Shown: one piece after another, positions 1-5,317 of the stretch
How positions within the stretch are numbered: the first letter of the stretch is position 1
Layout: each line of letters starts with the position of its first letter
Source: an uncultured Clostridia bacterium
GTDB taxonomy: Bacteria; Bacillota; Clostridia; Christensenellales; Borkfalkiaceae
Direction of reading: 5' to 3'
Assembly (NCBI GenBank): GCA_947627125.1
Contig: CANQUY010000117.1
Location: forward strand, 1-5,317
DNA: 5,317 nucleotides
The notes under the pieces: generated by a model
What the model saw: only the letters and a program-made list of their open reading frames with translations
Told to the model about the DNA's origin: nothing
Database searches by the model: none
Translations under genes and position numbers: made by a program

Positions 1-807
1 GGAGCACCCCTCCTGCTTCTGCAATTCGCGTAGCAGCTCCAAGATCTGCGCCTGAATGGTGACGTCGAGCGCCGTCGTGGGTTCGTCCGCGATGATGAGC
101 TTTGGCTCCCCCGCGAGGGCCATTGCGATCATGACGCGCTGGCGCATGCCGCCCGAAAGTTCGTGCGGATAGCTCTCGTAGCAGTGCTCGGGCATGGAAA
201 TGCCAACCTTTTTGAGCATTTCGATACTGTAGGCCCTGGCGTCCTCTTTCTTTATCTGAGGATTTTTGAGGAAGGACACCTCGTCGAGCTGGTAGCCGAT
301 CGTAAACACGGGGTTGAGGCTCGTCATGGGCTCCTGAAAGATCATTGTGATATCTTTCCCGCGGATGTTATACATTTCCTTGGTGGGAGTCTTGGCGATA
401 TCGTAGGCGAGTTTGCGCCCCTCTCCGTCATAGCCGAGCTGATCGGAATTGAAGCGGATCTGTCCGCCGACGACCTGTCCCTGCGGAGCCTGCACGAGCT
501 GCATGATGGAGAGCGATGTGACGCTCTTGCCGCAGCCCGATTCGCCGACGATGCCGATGACCTTGTTCTTCGGGACGTTGAAGGAAACGCCGTTCACCGA
601 TTTGACCGTGCCCGTATCGGTAAAGAAGAAAGTTTCCAAGTCCTCGACCTCGATGAGGTTGTTTTCGTCCTTCATCGGGACGGTGTATTCGCTGATGTCC
701 TTTTTCTGCCGCTTGAGCTTTTCGTAGTACTTCATCTGTTTGAGATTGTACTTGATGATCTTGCGGCTCTCCTTCATGGAGATATAATTGGAATATTTCT
801 GTGCCAT
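1..807 (-). CDS. oppD: Oligopeptide ABC transporter ATP-binding protein OppD (3' end cut by window edge)
   Basis: This is the cytoplasmic ATPase subunit of a peptide importer; it hydrolyses ATP to drive transport through OppB/OppC. The 269 visible residues show the ABC core: Walker A GESGCGKS (88-95), Q-loop MIFQEPMTSLNP (155-166, Gln158), signature LSGGMRQR (217-224), Walker B LIIADE (237-242) and D-loop TTALD (244-248). The H-loop and the C-terminal oligopeptide-binding domain lie beyond the left edge. The ATG at 805-807 is chosen because AGGA sits 8 nt upstream and the gene starts 3 bp after the oppC stop; the later Met45 (673-675) has no ribosome site. This start gives a lysine- and tyrosine-rich extension of about 50 residues before the usual LIEVEDL beginning. 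The segment between Walker A and the Q-loop also looks roughly ten residues longer than in common OppD. It could equally be named DppD; substrate specificity cannot be read from it. Confidence 0.93.
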   Translation of the reverse strand, partial: MAQKYSNYISMKESRKIIKYNLKQMKYYEKLKRQKKDISEYTVPMKDENNLIEVEDLETFFFTDTGTVKSVNGVSFNVPKNKVIGIVGESGCGKSVTSLSIMQLVQAPQGQVVGGQIRFNSDQLGYDGEGRKLAYDIAKTPTKEMYNIRGKDITMIFQEPMTSLNPVFTIGYQLDEVSFLKNPQIKKEDARAYSIEMLKKVGISMPEHCYESYPHELSGGMRQRVMIAMALAGEPKLIIADEPTTALDVTIQAQILELLRELQKQEGCS

Positions 808-810
808 TGT

Positions 811-2001
811 CTATTTCCTCGCCTTGGGGTCCATTGCATCTCTTAGACCGTCCCCGATAAAGTTGAAGCCAAGCACGGCAATGACGATAAGTATACCTGC
901 GGGAAGCCATACGTTCATATGGTAGATGAGGACTTCGCGCGTCTTGGCGAGTGCGATCATCGTCCCCCATGCGGCCTTGGGAAGCTGGACGCCGAGGCCG
1001 AGATAGCTCAGTGTGGACTCATACAGAATGACGGAGCCGAGGCCCAGGGTCATGGAAACGATGAGCTGGGGCATGACGTTCGGAATGAGGTGCTTGAAGA
1101 TGCGCCGCCACGGCGAGAAGCCCATGACTTCCGTCGCGGTGATGTACTCCTGCTCCCTGAGCCCCAAGATCTGCCCGCGGACGAGCCTTGCCGTCCCGCT
1201 CCAGCCGAACAGCGTGATGATGACCATCAACACATAGATCTGTTGGTCGGGCTGCAGCCCCCACGAGTCGATGACGAAGGAGCCTATGAGGAGGATGGGG
1301 AGCGTCGGGATACAGTTGAAGATATCGACGATACGCATGAGGATATTATCGATCCAGCCGCCGAAATAGCCCGAGATGCCGCCGATCACAATGCCGATGA
1401 GCGTTTCGAGAATGACGACGATGAAGCCGATGATGAGCGAGATCCTCCCGCCGTACATAAGACGCACAAAGACGTCCATGCCCTTGTCGTCCGTGCCGAG
1501 GAGGTGGCCCTGTCCGGGGTCCATCAGCTTGTTCGCGTCGCCCGTGTTGTTCTCGAGTTCGACGACTTCGGTCACGGTGAAGGTGTTCCCGTCGAGGTCG
1601 GTCATCGTTTGGGGCGTGGGCGGGGCGAGTTCCACATGGTAGCTCCTGTCCACCGCCTCCTCCAGCGTAAGGTTCTGCTCGTGCGCCTCGTGGATCCACG
1701 GCACATTGTCGAATGCGTTGTAGATGATGGGACCGAGGAAGGAGAAGAGGAAGAGCGCGACGATCATGACGAGGCCGACGATGGAGAGCTTGGAGCGGAA
1801 GAACCGCCTGAGGATGAGCCGCAGCGGGCTCATTTCCTTATACGTTTCCTCCGCGACGCCGAGTTCCCGTTCCTCGCCGCCCTGCCGTTCGGCCGCTTCC
1901 GCCGCCTCTGCCGTTTCCGCCGCCATTGTTGCCTCCGTGCTCACGTTGTCAAGCCCGACGGTTTCCCCGATTTCGAGATTGTTGTCTTGTTGTTCTTTCA
2001 T
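811..2001 (-). CDS. oppC: Oligopeptide ABC transporter permease OppC
   Basis: This is the second membrane channel subunit of the peptide importer and pairs with OppB. Of its 396 residues, the first 57 or so are acidic and cytoplasmic, including an Ala/Glu run at 27-38. TM1 is near 73-95, followed by a long extracytoplasmic loop (about 97-168). The conserved OppC/DppC motif HLLGTDDKGMD (166-176) leads into TM helices from about 187, and the ATPase-docking EAA loop is at about 283-308 (ITATEVMGFSPWRRIFKHLIPN). The C-terminus IGDGLRDAMDPK (382-393) is classic for the family. E. coli OppC has about 300 residues, so this one is long because of the N-terminus and the loop. The usual GRD of the motif reads GMD here. 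The start at 2001 has AGGA 6 nt upstream and lies 15 bp after the oppB stop. Met26 (1924-1926) is a credible alternative start with its own strong ribosome site. Confidence 0.94.
   Translation of the reverse strand: MKEQQDNNLEIGETVGLDNVSTEATMAAETAEAAEAAERQGGEERELGVAEETYKEMSPLRLILRRFFRSKLSIVGLVMIVALFLFSFLGPIIYNAFDNVPWIHEAHEQNLTLEEAVDRSYHVELAPPTPQTMTDLDGNTFTVTEVVELENNTGDANKLMDPGQGHLLGTDDKGMDVFVRLMYGGRISLIIGFIVVILETLIGIVIGGISGYFGGWIDNILMRIVDIFNCIPTLPILLIGSFVIDSWGLQPDQQIYVLMVIITLFGWSGTARLVRGQILGLREQEYITATEVMGFSPWRRIFKHLIPNVMPQLIVSMTLGLGSVILYESTLSYLGLGVQLPKAAWGTMIALAKTREVLIYHMNVWLPAGILIVIAVLGFNFIGDGLRDAMDPKARK
815..820 (-). promoter_or_regulatory. Ribosome binding site of oppD inside the end of oppC
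   Basis: On the minus strand, GAGGAA lies about 7-8 nt before the oppD ATG and overlaps the last sense codons of oppC (AGG AAA then TAG). This placement supports the chosen oppD start and suggests translational coupling between the two genes. Confidence 0.7.
1888..1923 (-). repeat. Low-complexity Ala/Glu coding repeat in the OppC N-terminus
   Basis: Residues 27-38 of OppC read AAETAEAAEAAE, built almost entirely from GCG/GCA/GCC and GAA/GAG codons. It lies in the acidic N-terminal extension before TM1, in a region predicted to be helical or disordered and cytoplasmic. It is a simple-sequence stretch, not a mobile repeat. Such runs can vary in length between strains, but nothing here shows that they do. 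Confidence 0.6.
1932..1936 (-). promoter_or_regulatory. Internal Shine-Dalgarno before Met26 of oppC (alternative start)
   Basis: On the minus strand, GGAGG is followed by 5 nt and then the in-frame ATG at 1924-1926 (Met26). It is a better match to the Shine-Dalgarno consensus than the site before the upstream ATG. Starting here would give a 371-residue OppC that still includes the Ala/Glu run and all membrane segments. Whether it is used cannot be decided from one sequence. Confidence 0.45.
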
Positions 2002-2007
2002 TTGAGA

Positions 2008-2011
2008 TCCT
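2008..2011 (-). promoter_or_regulatory. Ribosome binding site of oppC
   Basis: AGGA on the minus strand is 6 nt before the oppC ATG at 1999-2001, in the 15-bp gap after the oppB TAA. It supports the longer 396-residue form of OppC. Confidence 0.65.
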
Positions 2012-2016
2012 GCCTG

Positions 2017-3027
2017 TTATTGTAGCTTGACCCGAGGGTCTACGATGGAATACATGATATCCGACAGCAACGTTCCTATGACCGTCAGCACGGCGAGGAA
2101 CATATTGTAGCCCATGACGAACGGGATATCCCCCTGCCGCAGTGCGTTGTAGGCGAGGTTCCCGATCCCGTCGATGGAGAACACCTGCTCGGTGATCATC
2201 ATGCCGCCGAAGAGGGACGGCAGGATCCCCGCAAGGAGGGTCGCCAAGGGAATGAGCGTGTTGCGGAATGCGTGCTTGTAGATGACCTTCTTCTCGCTCA
2301 GGCCCTTCGCGCGGGCCGTCCTGATATAGTCTGCGCTCAGCACTTCGAGGGTGTTCGTCCTCGTGTAGCGCATAAGACCGCCGATGGACAGGATGACCGT
2401 GACGAAGATGGGCAGGATGAGGTGGACGAGAATGTCGCCGAACTTTTCCATCTGCCCGCCGAATGTATCGGCATAGTTCTTGGAAAGGTCGATGAGGCCC
2501 GAGTTCGGCAGCCAGCCGAGCTCAACGGCAAATACCCTGATCGCAATGTACGCGAAGAAGTATGTCGGCAGAGAGATACCGATCATGGTGAGTACCGTCG
2601 TGACATAGTCGCGGACGGAATATTGGTGCGTTGCGCTCGTGATGCCGAGCGGGATCGCGATGAGGAATTGCAGAACGGTCGCAACAAGCGCGATCGCAAA
2701 GGAGATCCACATGTTCTCCGCAATGACCTGCCCTACGGGTTTCATATAGATAAAGGAATTCCCGAGATCCCCCCGCACGAGGTTGCCGAGCCAGCTGAAG
2801 TACCCCCTCAAAATGCCCATGAAGGAGTTATCGTCCAGCCCGTACAGCTTCTTGAACTCCAAGATGGTCTCCTCATTGATACCGCTGTTGGGGTTCTGTA
2901 ACTGCGAAGCGAAACGGTTATCGATATAGTCCGCCGGCATGAGTCTTACCAAAAAGTAGATGATGATCGAAACGCCGAGCAGGATCACGATAGATATTAA
3001 GAGCCGTTTTACAATGTATTTGAACAT
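2017..3027 (-). CDS. oppB: Oligopeptide ABC transporter permease OppB
   Basis: This is the first membrane channel subunit of the peptide importer. Its 336 residues are close to the usual 300-340 for OppB/DppB. It opens with the family-typical MFKYIVKRLLISIVILLGVS, where TM1 is about 10-29, and ends DPRVKLQ, as OppB proteins commonly do (DPRV/I). An extracytoplasmic region follows TM1 (about 31-105, with LYGLDD and RGDLGNS). Further helices follow, and the EAA loop that contacts OppD/OppF is at about 233-261 (DYIRTARAKGLSEKKVIYKH). The segment FSIDGIGNLAYNAL (about 283-296) matches the family FSxxGxGxL motif. It lies between oppA (51 bp upstream) and oppC (15 bp downstream) on the same strand, so it is almost certainly co-transcribed with them. 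The start has only a weak ribosome site, GGTGA, 4 nt upstream. No frameshift or damage is visible. Confidence 0.95.
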   Translation of the reverse strand: MFKYIVKRLLISIVILLGVSIIIYFLVRLMPADYIDNRFASQLQNPNSGINEETILEFKKLYGLDDNSFMGILRGYFSWLGNLVRGDLGNSFIYMKPVGQVIAENMWISFAIALVATVLQFLIAIPLGITSATHQYSVRDYVTTVLTMIGISLPTYFFAYIAIRVFAVELGWLPNSGLIDLSKNYADTFGGQMEKFGDILVHLILPIFVTVILSIGGLMRYTRTNTLEVLSADYIRTARAKGLSEKKVIYKHAFRNTLIPLATLLAGILPSLFGGMMITEQVFSIDGIGNLAYNALRQGDIPFVMGYNMFLAVLTVIGTLLSDIMYSIVDPRVKLQ

Positions 3028-3031
3028 GGTT

Positions 3032-3036
3032 TCACC
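3032..3036 (-). promoter_or_regulatory. Weak ribosome binding site of oppB
   Basis: GGTGA on the minus strand is 4 nt before the oppB ATG (3025-3027), a partial Shine-Dalgarno match with short spacing. No other in-frame ATG near the start fits the conserved OppB N-terminus, so the start itself is secure even though this site is weak. Confidence 0.45.
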
Positions 3037-3078
3037 GATTTAGCGCTTGTTGTTTGTGTATGACCTTATTATAATAGA

Positions 3079-4782
3079 TTATTTTGCCACATTGAGCGAG
3101 ATGAGATGAATGTTGGACGTCAGGCCCTTGAAAGCGGAGAGCTCGGAGTCGGGCGTGAAAGTGCTCACATCGATCTTGTTGGTGTTGTAGGCAAAGAGGT
3201 CGTCCCTCTGATAGGTGGGAAGCTCGACGGCGAGTTCCATGACGAGGTCGAGCGCGGACTTGTAGATATTCGCACGCGCGATCTTGCCGTTGTCCGTCGA
3301 ATCGTCGACCTTGCGGCCCTCTTCGATCAGCTCGGAGAGCTCATCAATGATATCCCTCTCCGTCTGATACTTGCTTGTCGTGTCGCGGAGGATCTGCTTG
3401 TAGCCCCAGTTGTTGACGGAGGTCGCCGTGGATTCCTTATGATAGACCTGATACATATCGGGGTCGATCGTGGAGCCCCACGCTGCCGCCCAAACGGTGA
3501 GATCGCCCGTGGAGAGCTTCTGAAGGCCGTAGGTATCCGTCTTGACTTCGATCTCGAAGCCCCAGTTGTTGAGGAGTTCCTTCGCGTGCCAGAGGGCTGC
3601 CCATGCGGGGTGGTCGCTCTCATCGCCGACGACGGTGAAGGTATATTTGCAGGTGTCGCTGCCCTTGAAGTAGACTTGGTCGGAGTTGAGCGTGTAGCCG
3701 CCGAGATCGCCGACGAGGTGACGGATGAAGTCCTCCTGTTCCTGTGACGTCAAGGTGTCCCCCGCTTTCTTGCCGAGGCGGGTCACATACTCCCTGTAGT
3801 CGGGATCGACGACGTTGAGATTAGAGGGAACGGGACCGTTGATATAGGGATAATAGCTCGTGACGTTCTGCAGTGCGAGGGTGGAAACCCAGCTCGAGAG
3901 GGACATGGAGCGGTAGATGGGCTTCGCCGTCGTGCCGTAGTAGTTGACCGTTTCCTGCGTGTTGATGCTGTACATGATGGCGCGGCGGACATAGATGCTG
4001 GGCACTTTGCCCGCGTTGATGCCGATATAGCCGTAACCGGAAGTCTGGACGTTCTTGTTGCCGATGCCCTCATCCCTCTTTCCGTTGAGTTCGGTGATGG
4101 TGCCGGGCTTTGCGTTGGGTTCGACGAAGTCGATGGAACCCGTGTAGAGGGAGTCGACCATCTGGTTCTCCGCAACGACGCTGAAGCGGATCTTCTTGAT
4201 CTTCGCGGGGCCCTTTCCGTCGGGATTAAAGTAAGGGTTGCGCTCGAAATAGACGCCGCCGAGGTCATAGAACTGCCCTGCGGTGATGTTGTCGATCCCG
4301 CCCGAGGCCTTACTTGCGGCATAGGCGCCCGCGCCGACGGGAACGCCGACCTTCTCGGTGGAGTTGACGACGTTATTCATGAAGGACTGCGAGCGGTATT
4401 CCACGCCGAAGTTGCTCTCATAGTCGAACGCGGCGATGTGCTCCGCATCCGAATAGTAGTACATGGGAGCGACGGAGAAAGCGAAGTTCCAGATGGCCTT
4501 GGGGTCGATCTCCTTGATGGTGATGGAGAGGACTTCGTTGTAGCCGTCCTTTACATGGGTGTGCGCGTCGTCCTCATACTGGGGAACGTCGTACTCTTTG
4601 TTGTTGACGGTGACCTTTTGGTCCTTGTTGGCGAACTTGATCCCGGAAACATTGGGGAATTGCAGTGCCCCTTCGGTGTTGTCCTTCTCCATTTCGTCGC
4701 CCTCGAGGTAGGTGCGGAACTCCTCCGACGTTTTCCAATATTGGACGACCTCGTTGAGCTTGTCGGGAATGTTGTTCTCATA
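3079..4782 (-). CDS. oppA: Peptide-binding protein OppA, SBP_bac_5 family, 5' end missing
   Basis: This is the extracytoplasmic receptor that delivers peptides to OppB/OppC, probably a lipoprotein. It belongs to the family-5 solute-binding proteins. Numbering from the Met at 4690-4692, VPVGAGAYAAS (117-127) is the family GTGPY-like segment, FERNPYF (149-155) the following strand, YTGSIDFVEPN (183-193) and YVRRAIMYSIN (234-244) further conserved stretches; the protein ends HLISLNVAK. That Met is internal: it has no ribosome site, and family-like sequence (YWKTSEEFRTYLEGDE) continues upstream in frame to about 4782. Beyond this the frame stays open to 4936 only as the antisense of trkA codons. 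The lipoprotein signal and much of the N-terminal lobe, perhaps 200 residues by family comparison, are therefore absent. Loss coincides with the junction described at 4768-4782. It is followed by oppB after 51 bp. As drawn it would not be exported; the intact gene probably exists elsewhere in the source genome. Confidence 0.85.
   Translation of the reverse strand, partial: YENNIPDKLNEVVQYWKTSEEFRTYLEGDEMEKDNTEGALQFPNVSGIKFANKDQKVTVNNKEYDVPQYEDDAHTHVKDGYNEVLSITIKEIDPKAIWNFAFSVAPMYYYSDAEHIAAFDYESNFGVEYRSQSFMNNVVNSTEKVGVPVGAGAYAASKASGGIDNITAGQFYDLGGVYFERNPYFNPDGKGPAKIKKIRFSVVAENQMVDSLYTGSIDFVEPNAKPGTITELNGKRDEGIGNKNVQTSGYGYIGINAGKVPSIYVRRAIMYSINTQETVNYYGTTAKPIYRSMSLSSWVSTLALQNVTSYYPYINGPVPSNLNVVDPDYREYVTRLGKKAGDTLTSQEQEDFIRHLVGDLGGYTLNSDQVYFKGSDTCKYTFTVVGDESDHPAWAALWHAKELLNNWGFEIEVKTDTYGLQKLSTGDLTVWAAAWGSTIDPDMYQVYHKESTATSVNNWGYKQILRDTTSKYQTERDIIDELSELIEEGRKVDDSTDNGKIARANIYKSALDLVMELAVELPTYQRDDLFAYNTNKIDVSTFTPDSELSAFKGLTSNIHLISLNVAK
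4768..4782. other. Junction joining the interiors of oppA and trkA head-to-head
   Basis: To the left, the minus strand reads as OppA up to about YENNIPDKLNEV. To the right, the plus strand reads as TrkA from NVVLID onward. The stretch AATGTTGTTCTCATA (4768-4782) can belong to either gene, so the breakpoint lies in or next to it. Both genes lack their 5' ends and there is no intergenic DNA. Isoleucine codon preference changes at the same place. A chimeric assembly or library artefact is the likeliest cause. A true inversion, deletion or insertion endpoint is the alternative. The exact base cannot be fixed without homologous sequences. Confidence 0.75.
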
Positions 4783-5317
4783 GACGTAAAGCCGGAGCTG
4801 TGCGAGTCGATACAGGATATGTACGACGTGCGCTGCGTCGAGGGCAGCGGAGCTGATCTGGCTGTGCTTGACGAGGCGGAGACGCGCAGGGCGGATCTTT
4901 TTATCGCCGTAACGACGAACGACGAGCTTAACGCTCTATGCGCCGTAATGGCGAAAAAGCTCGGCGCGGAACGCTGCGTCGCGAGAGTGAGAAACAGCGA
5001 ATATTTTAAGCAGCTTGACTTTATGCGCGACGCGCTCGGTATAAGCATGATAGTAAATCCCGAGTACGCGAGCGCGGGCGAGGTGTCGAGAATGTTACGC
5101 TTCCCCGCCGCGATAAATACGGAAACGTTCGCGAAGGGAAGAATAGAGCTTATCGAGTTCCAGGTAAACGAGGACAGCGTTCTTGAAGGTAAGGCGCTTA
5201 AGGACATTAACAAGGATTTCAAATTAAAAGTTTTAATCTGTGCCGTGCAGCGCGGCGAGGACGTGCATATACCGAACGGCGACTTTATACTGCGCGAGGG
5301 CGACAAGATACACGTTA
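4768..5317 (+). CDS. trkA: Trk potassium uptake regulator TrkA, internal fragment (both ends missing)
   Basis: TrkA is the cytoplasmic NAD(H)/ATP-sensing RCK subunit that gates the TrkH/KtrB-type potassium channel. The 183 visible codons start at the second strand of the first Rossmann fold: NVVLID (1-6, with the ribose-binding acidic residue Asp6), GSGAD (26-30), ADLFIAVTTNDELN (42-55) and CAVMAKKLGAERCVARVRN (58-76). A linker, NPEYASAGEVSRMLRFPAAI (97-116), leads into the first RCK-C domain (about 121-183, with IELIEFQV, GKALKDI and FILREGDKIHV). The initial strand with the GxGxxG loop is missing on the left, and the second RCK repeat, if present, lies past the right edge. The frame is open to the last base. 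The first in-frame ATG here (4819-4821) is internal to the domain and not a real start. ATA is the main isoleucine codon, unlike the opp genes. No trkH is in view. Confidence 0.88.

Noticed and set aside
163..846. A plus-strand open frame of 227 codons opposite oppD
   Set aside because: It has the same codon-aligned antisense cause. The minus strand carries Walker A, signature and Walker B motifs, so this is a shadow.
919..2025. A plus-strand open frame of 368 codons opposite oppC
   Set aside because: It is codon-aligned with oppC, so it stays open merely because oppC avoids TTA, CTA and TCA codons. Its translation is Asp/Glu/Arg-rich with no domain I recognise, while the minus strand encodes a clear permease.
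2272..2901. A plus-strand open frame opposite oppB
   Set aside because: It is the codon-aligned antisense of oppB; the composition is an artefact and there is no ribosome site or domain pattern.
3060..3078. A possible -10 box (TATAAT on the minus strand) between oppA and oppB
   Set aside because: The hexamer is a good match, but no acceptable -35 sequence lies 16-18 nt upstream. The region is simply AT-rich, so an internal promoter is not supported.
3028..3078. A terminator or attenuator hairpin between oppA and oppB
   Set aside because: Only a 6-bp AGCGCT palindrome is present, with no stem-loop followed by a T run, so no termination signal can be claimed.
3106..3747. A plus-strand open frame of 213 codons opposite oppA
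   Set aside because: It is the codon-aligned antisense of the oppA 3' half; the minus strand matches the binding-protein family throughout.
4690..4692. The ATG here as the true start of oppA
   Set aside because: There is no ribosome site before it, no signal peptide after it, and binding-protein-like sequence continues upstream in frame. It is an internal methionine of a truncated gene.
4551..5306. A minus-strand open frame of 251 codons spanning the oppA/trkA junction
   Set aside because: It is in a different frame from oppA, is Ser/Arg/Thr-rich, and runs antisense to trkA on one side and out of frame with oppA on the other. It crosses a probable artificial join.

Overview
The window holds most of an oligopeptide/dipeptide (Opp/Dpp-type) ABC importer operon on the minus strand. 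At its right end there is a short plus-strand piece of a potassium-uptake regulator, TrkA. The protein style (OppA/B/C/D resembling Bacillota homologues; a TrkA fragment resembling those of anaerobic Clostridia) and the Shine-Dalgarno-led genes suggest a Clostridia-type, possibly gut, bacterium. That assignment is by eye only and is weak below class level.

Layout, in the operon's own direction (right to left): a 5'-truncated substrate-binding protein gene, oppA (about 4782 down to 3079); a 51-bp gap; permease oppB (3027-2017); a 15-bp gap; permease oppC (2001-811); a 3-bp gap; ATPase oppD (807 down to the left edge, where it is cut off after 269 codons). A second ATPase gene, oppF, would be expected past the left edge but cannot be seen. 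The parts fit one machine: OppA captures peptides outside the membrane, OppB and OppC form the channel, and OppD, normally with OppF, supplies ATP energy. OppC and OppD both carry N-terminal extensions relative to textbook homologues, and OppC also has an enlarged extracytoplasmic loop.

From about 4768 to the end, the plus strand encodes the middle of a TrkA-type RCK protein without its first beta strand and glycine-rich nucleotide loop. oppA and trkA meet head-to-head inside both coding regions, so each lacks its 5' end, and no promoter or intergenic DNA separates them. Codon choice changes at the same point: isoleucine is mostly ATC in the opp genes and mostly ATA in trkA. The simplest reading is an artificial join of two unrelated sequences, such as a chimeric assembly. 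A real rearrangement or recent transfer is possible but less likely. I see no RNA gene, CRISPR array, insertion sequence or convincing new system. The junction is the main point that needs attention.
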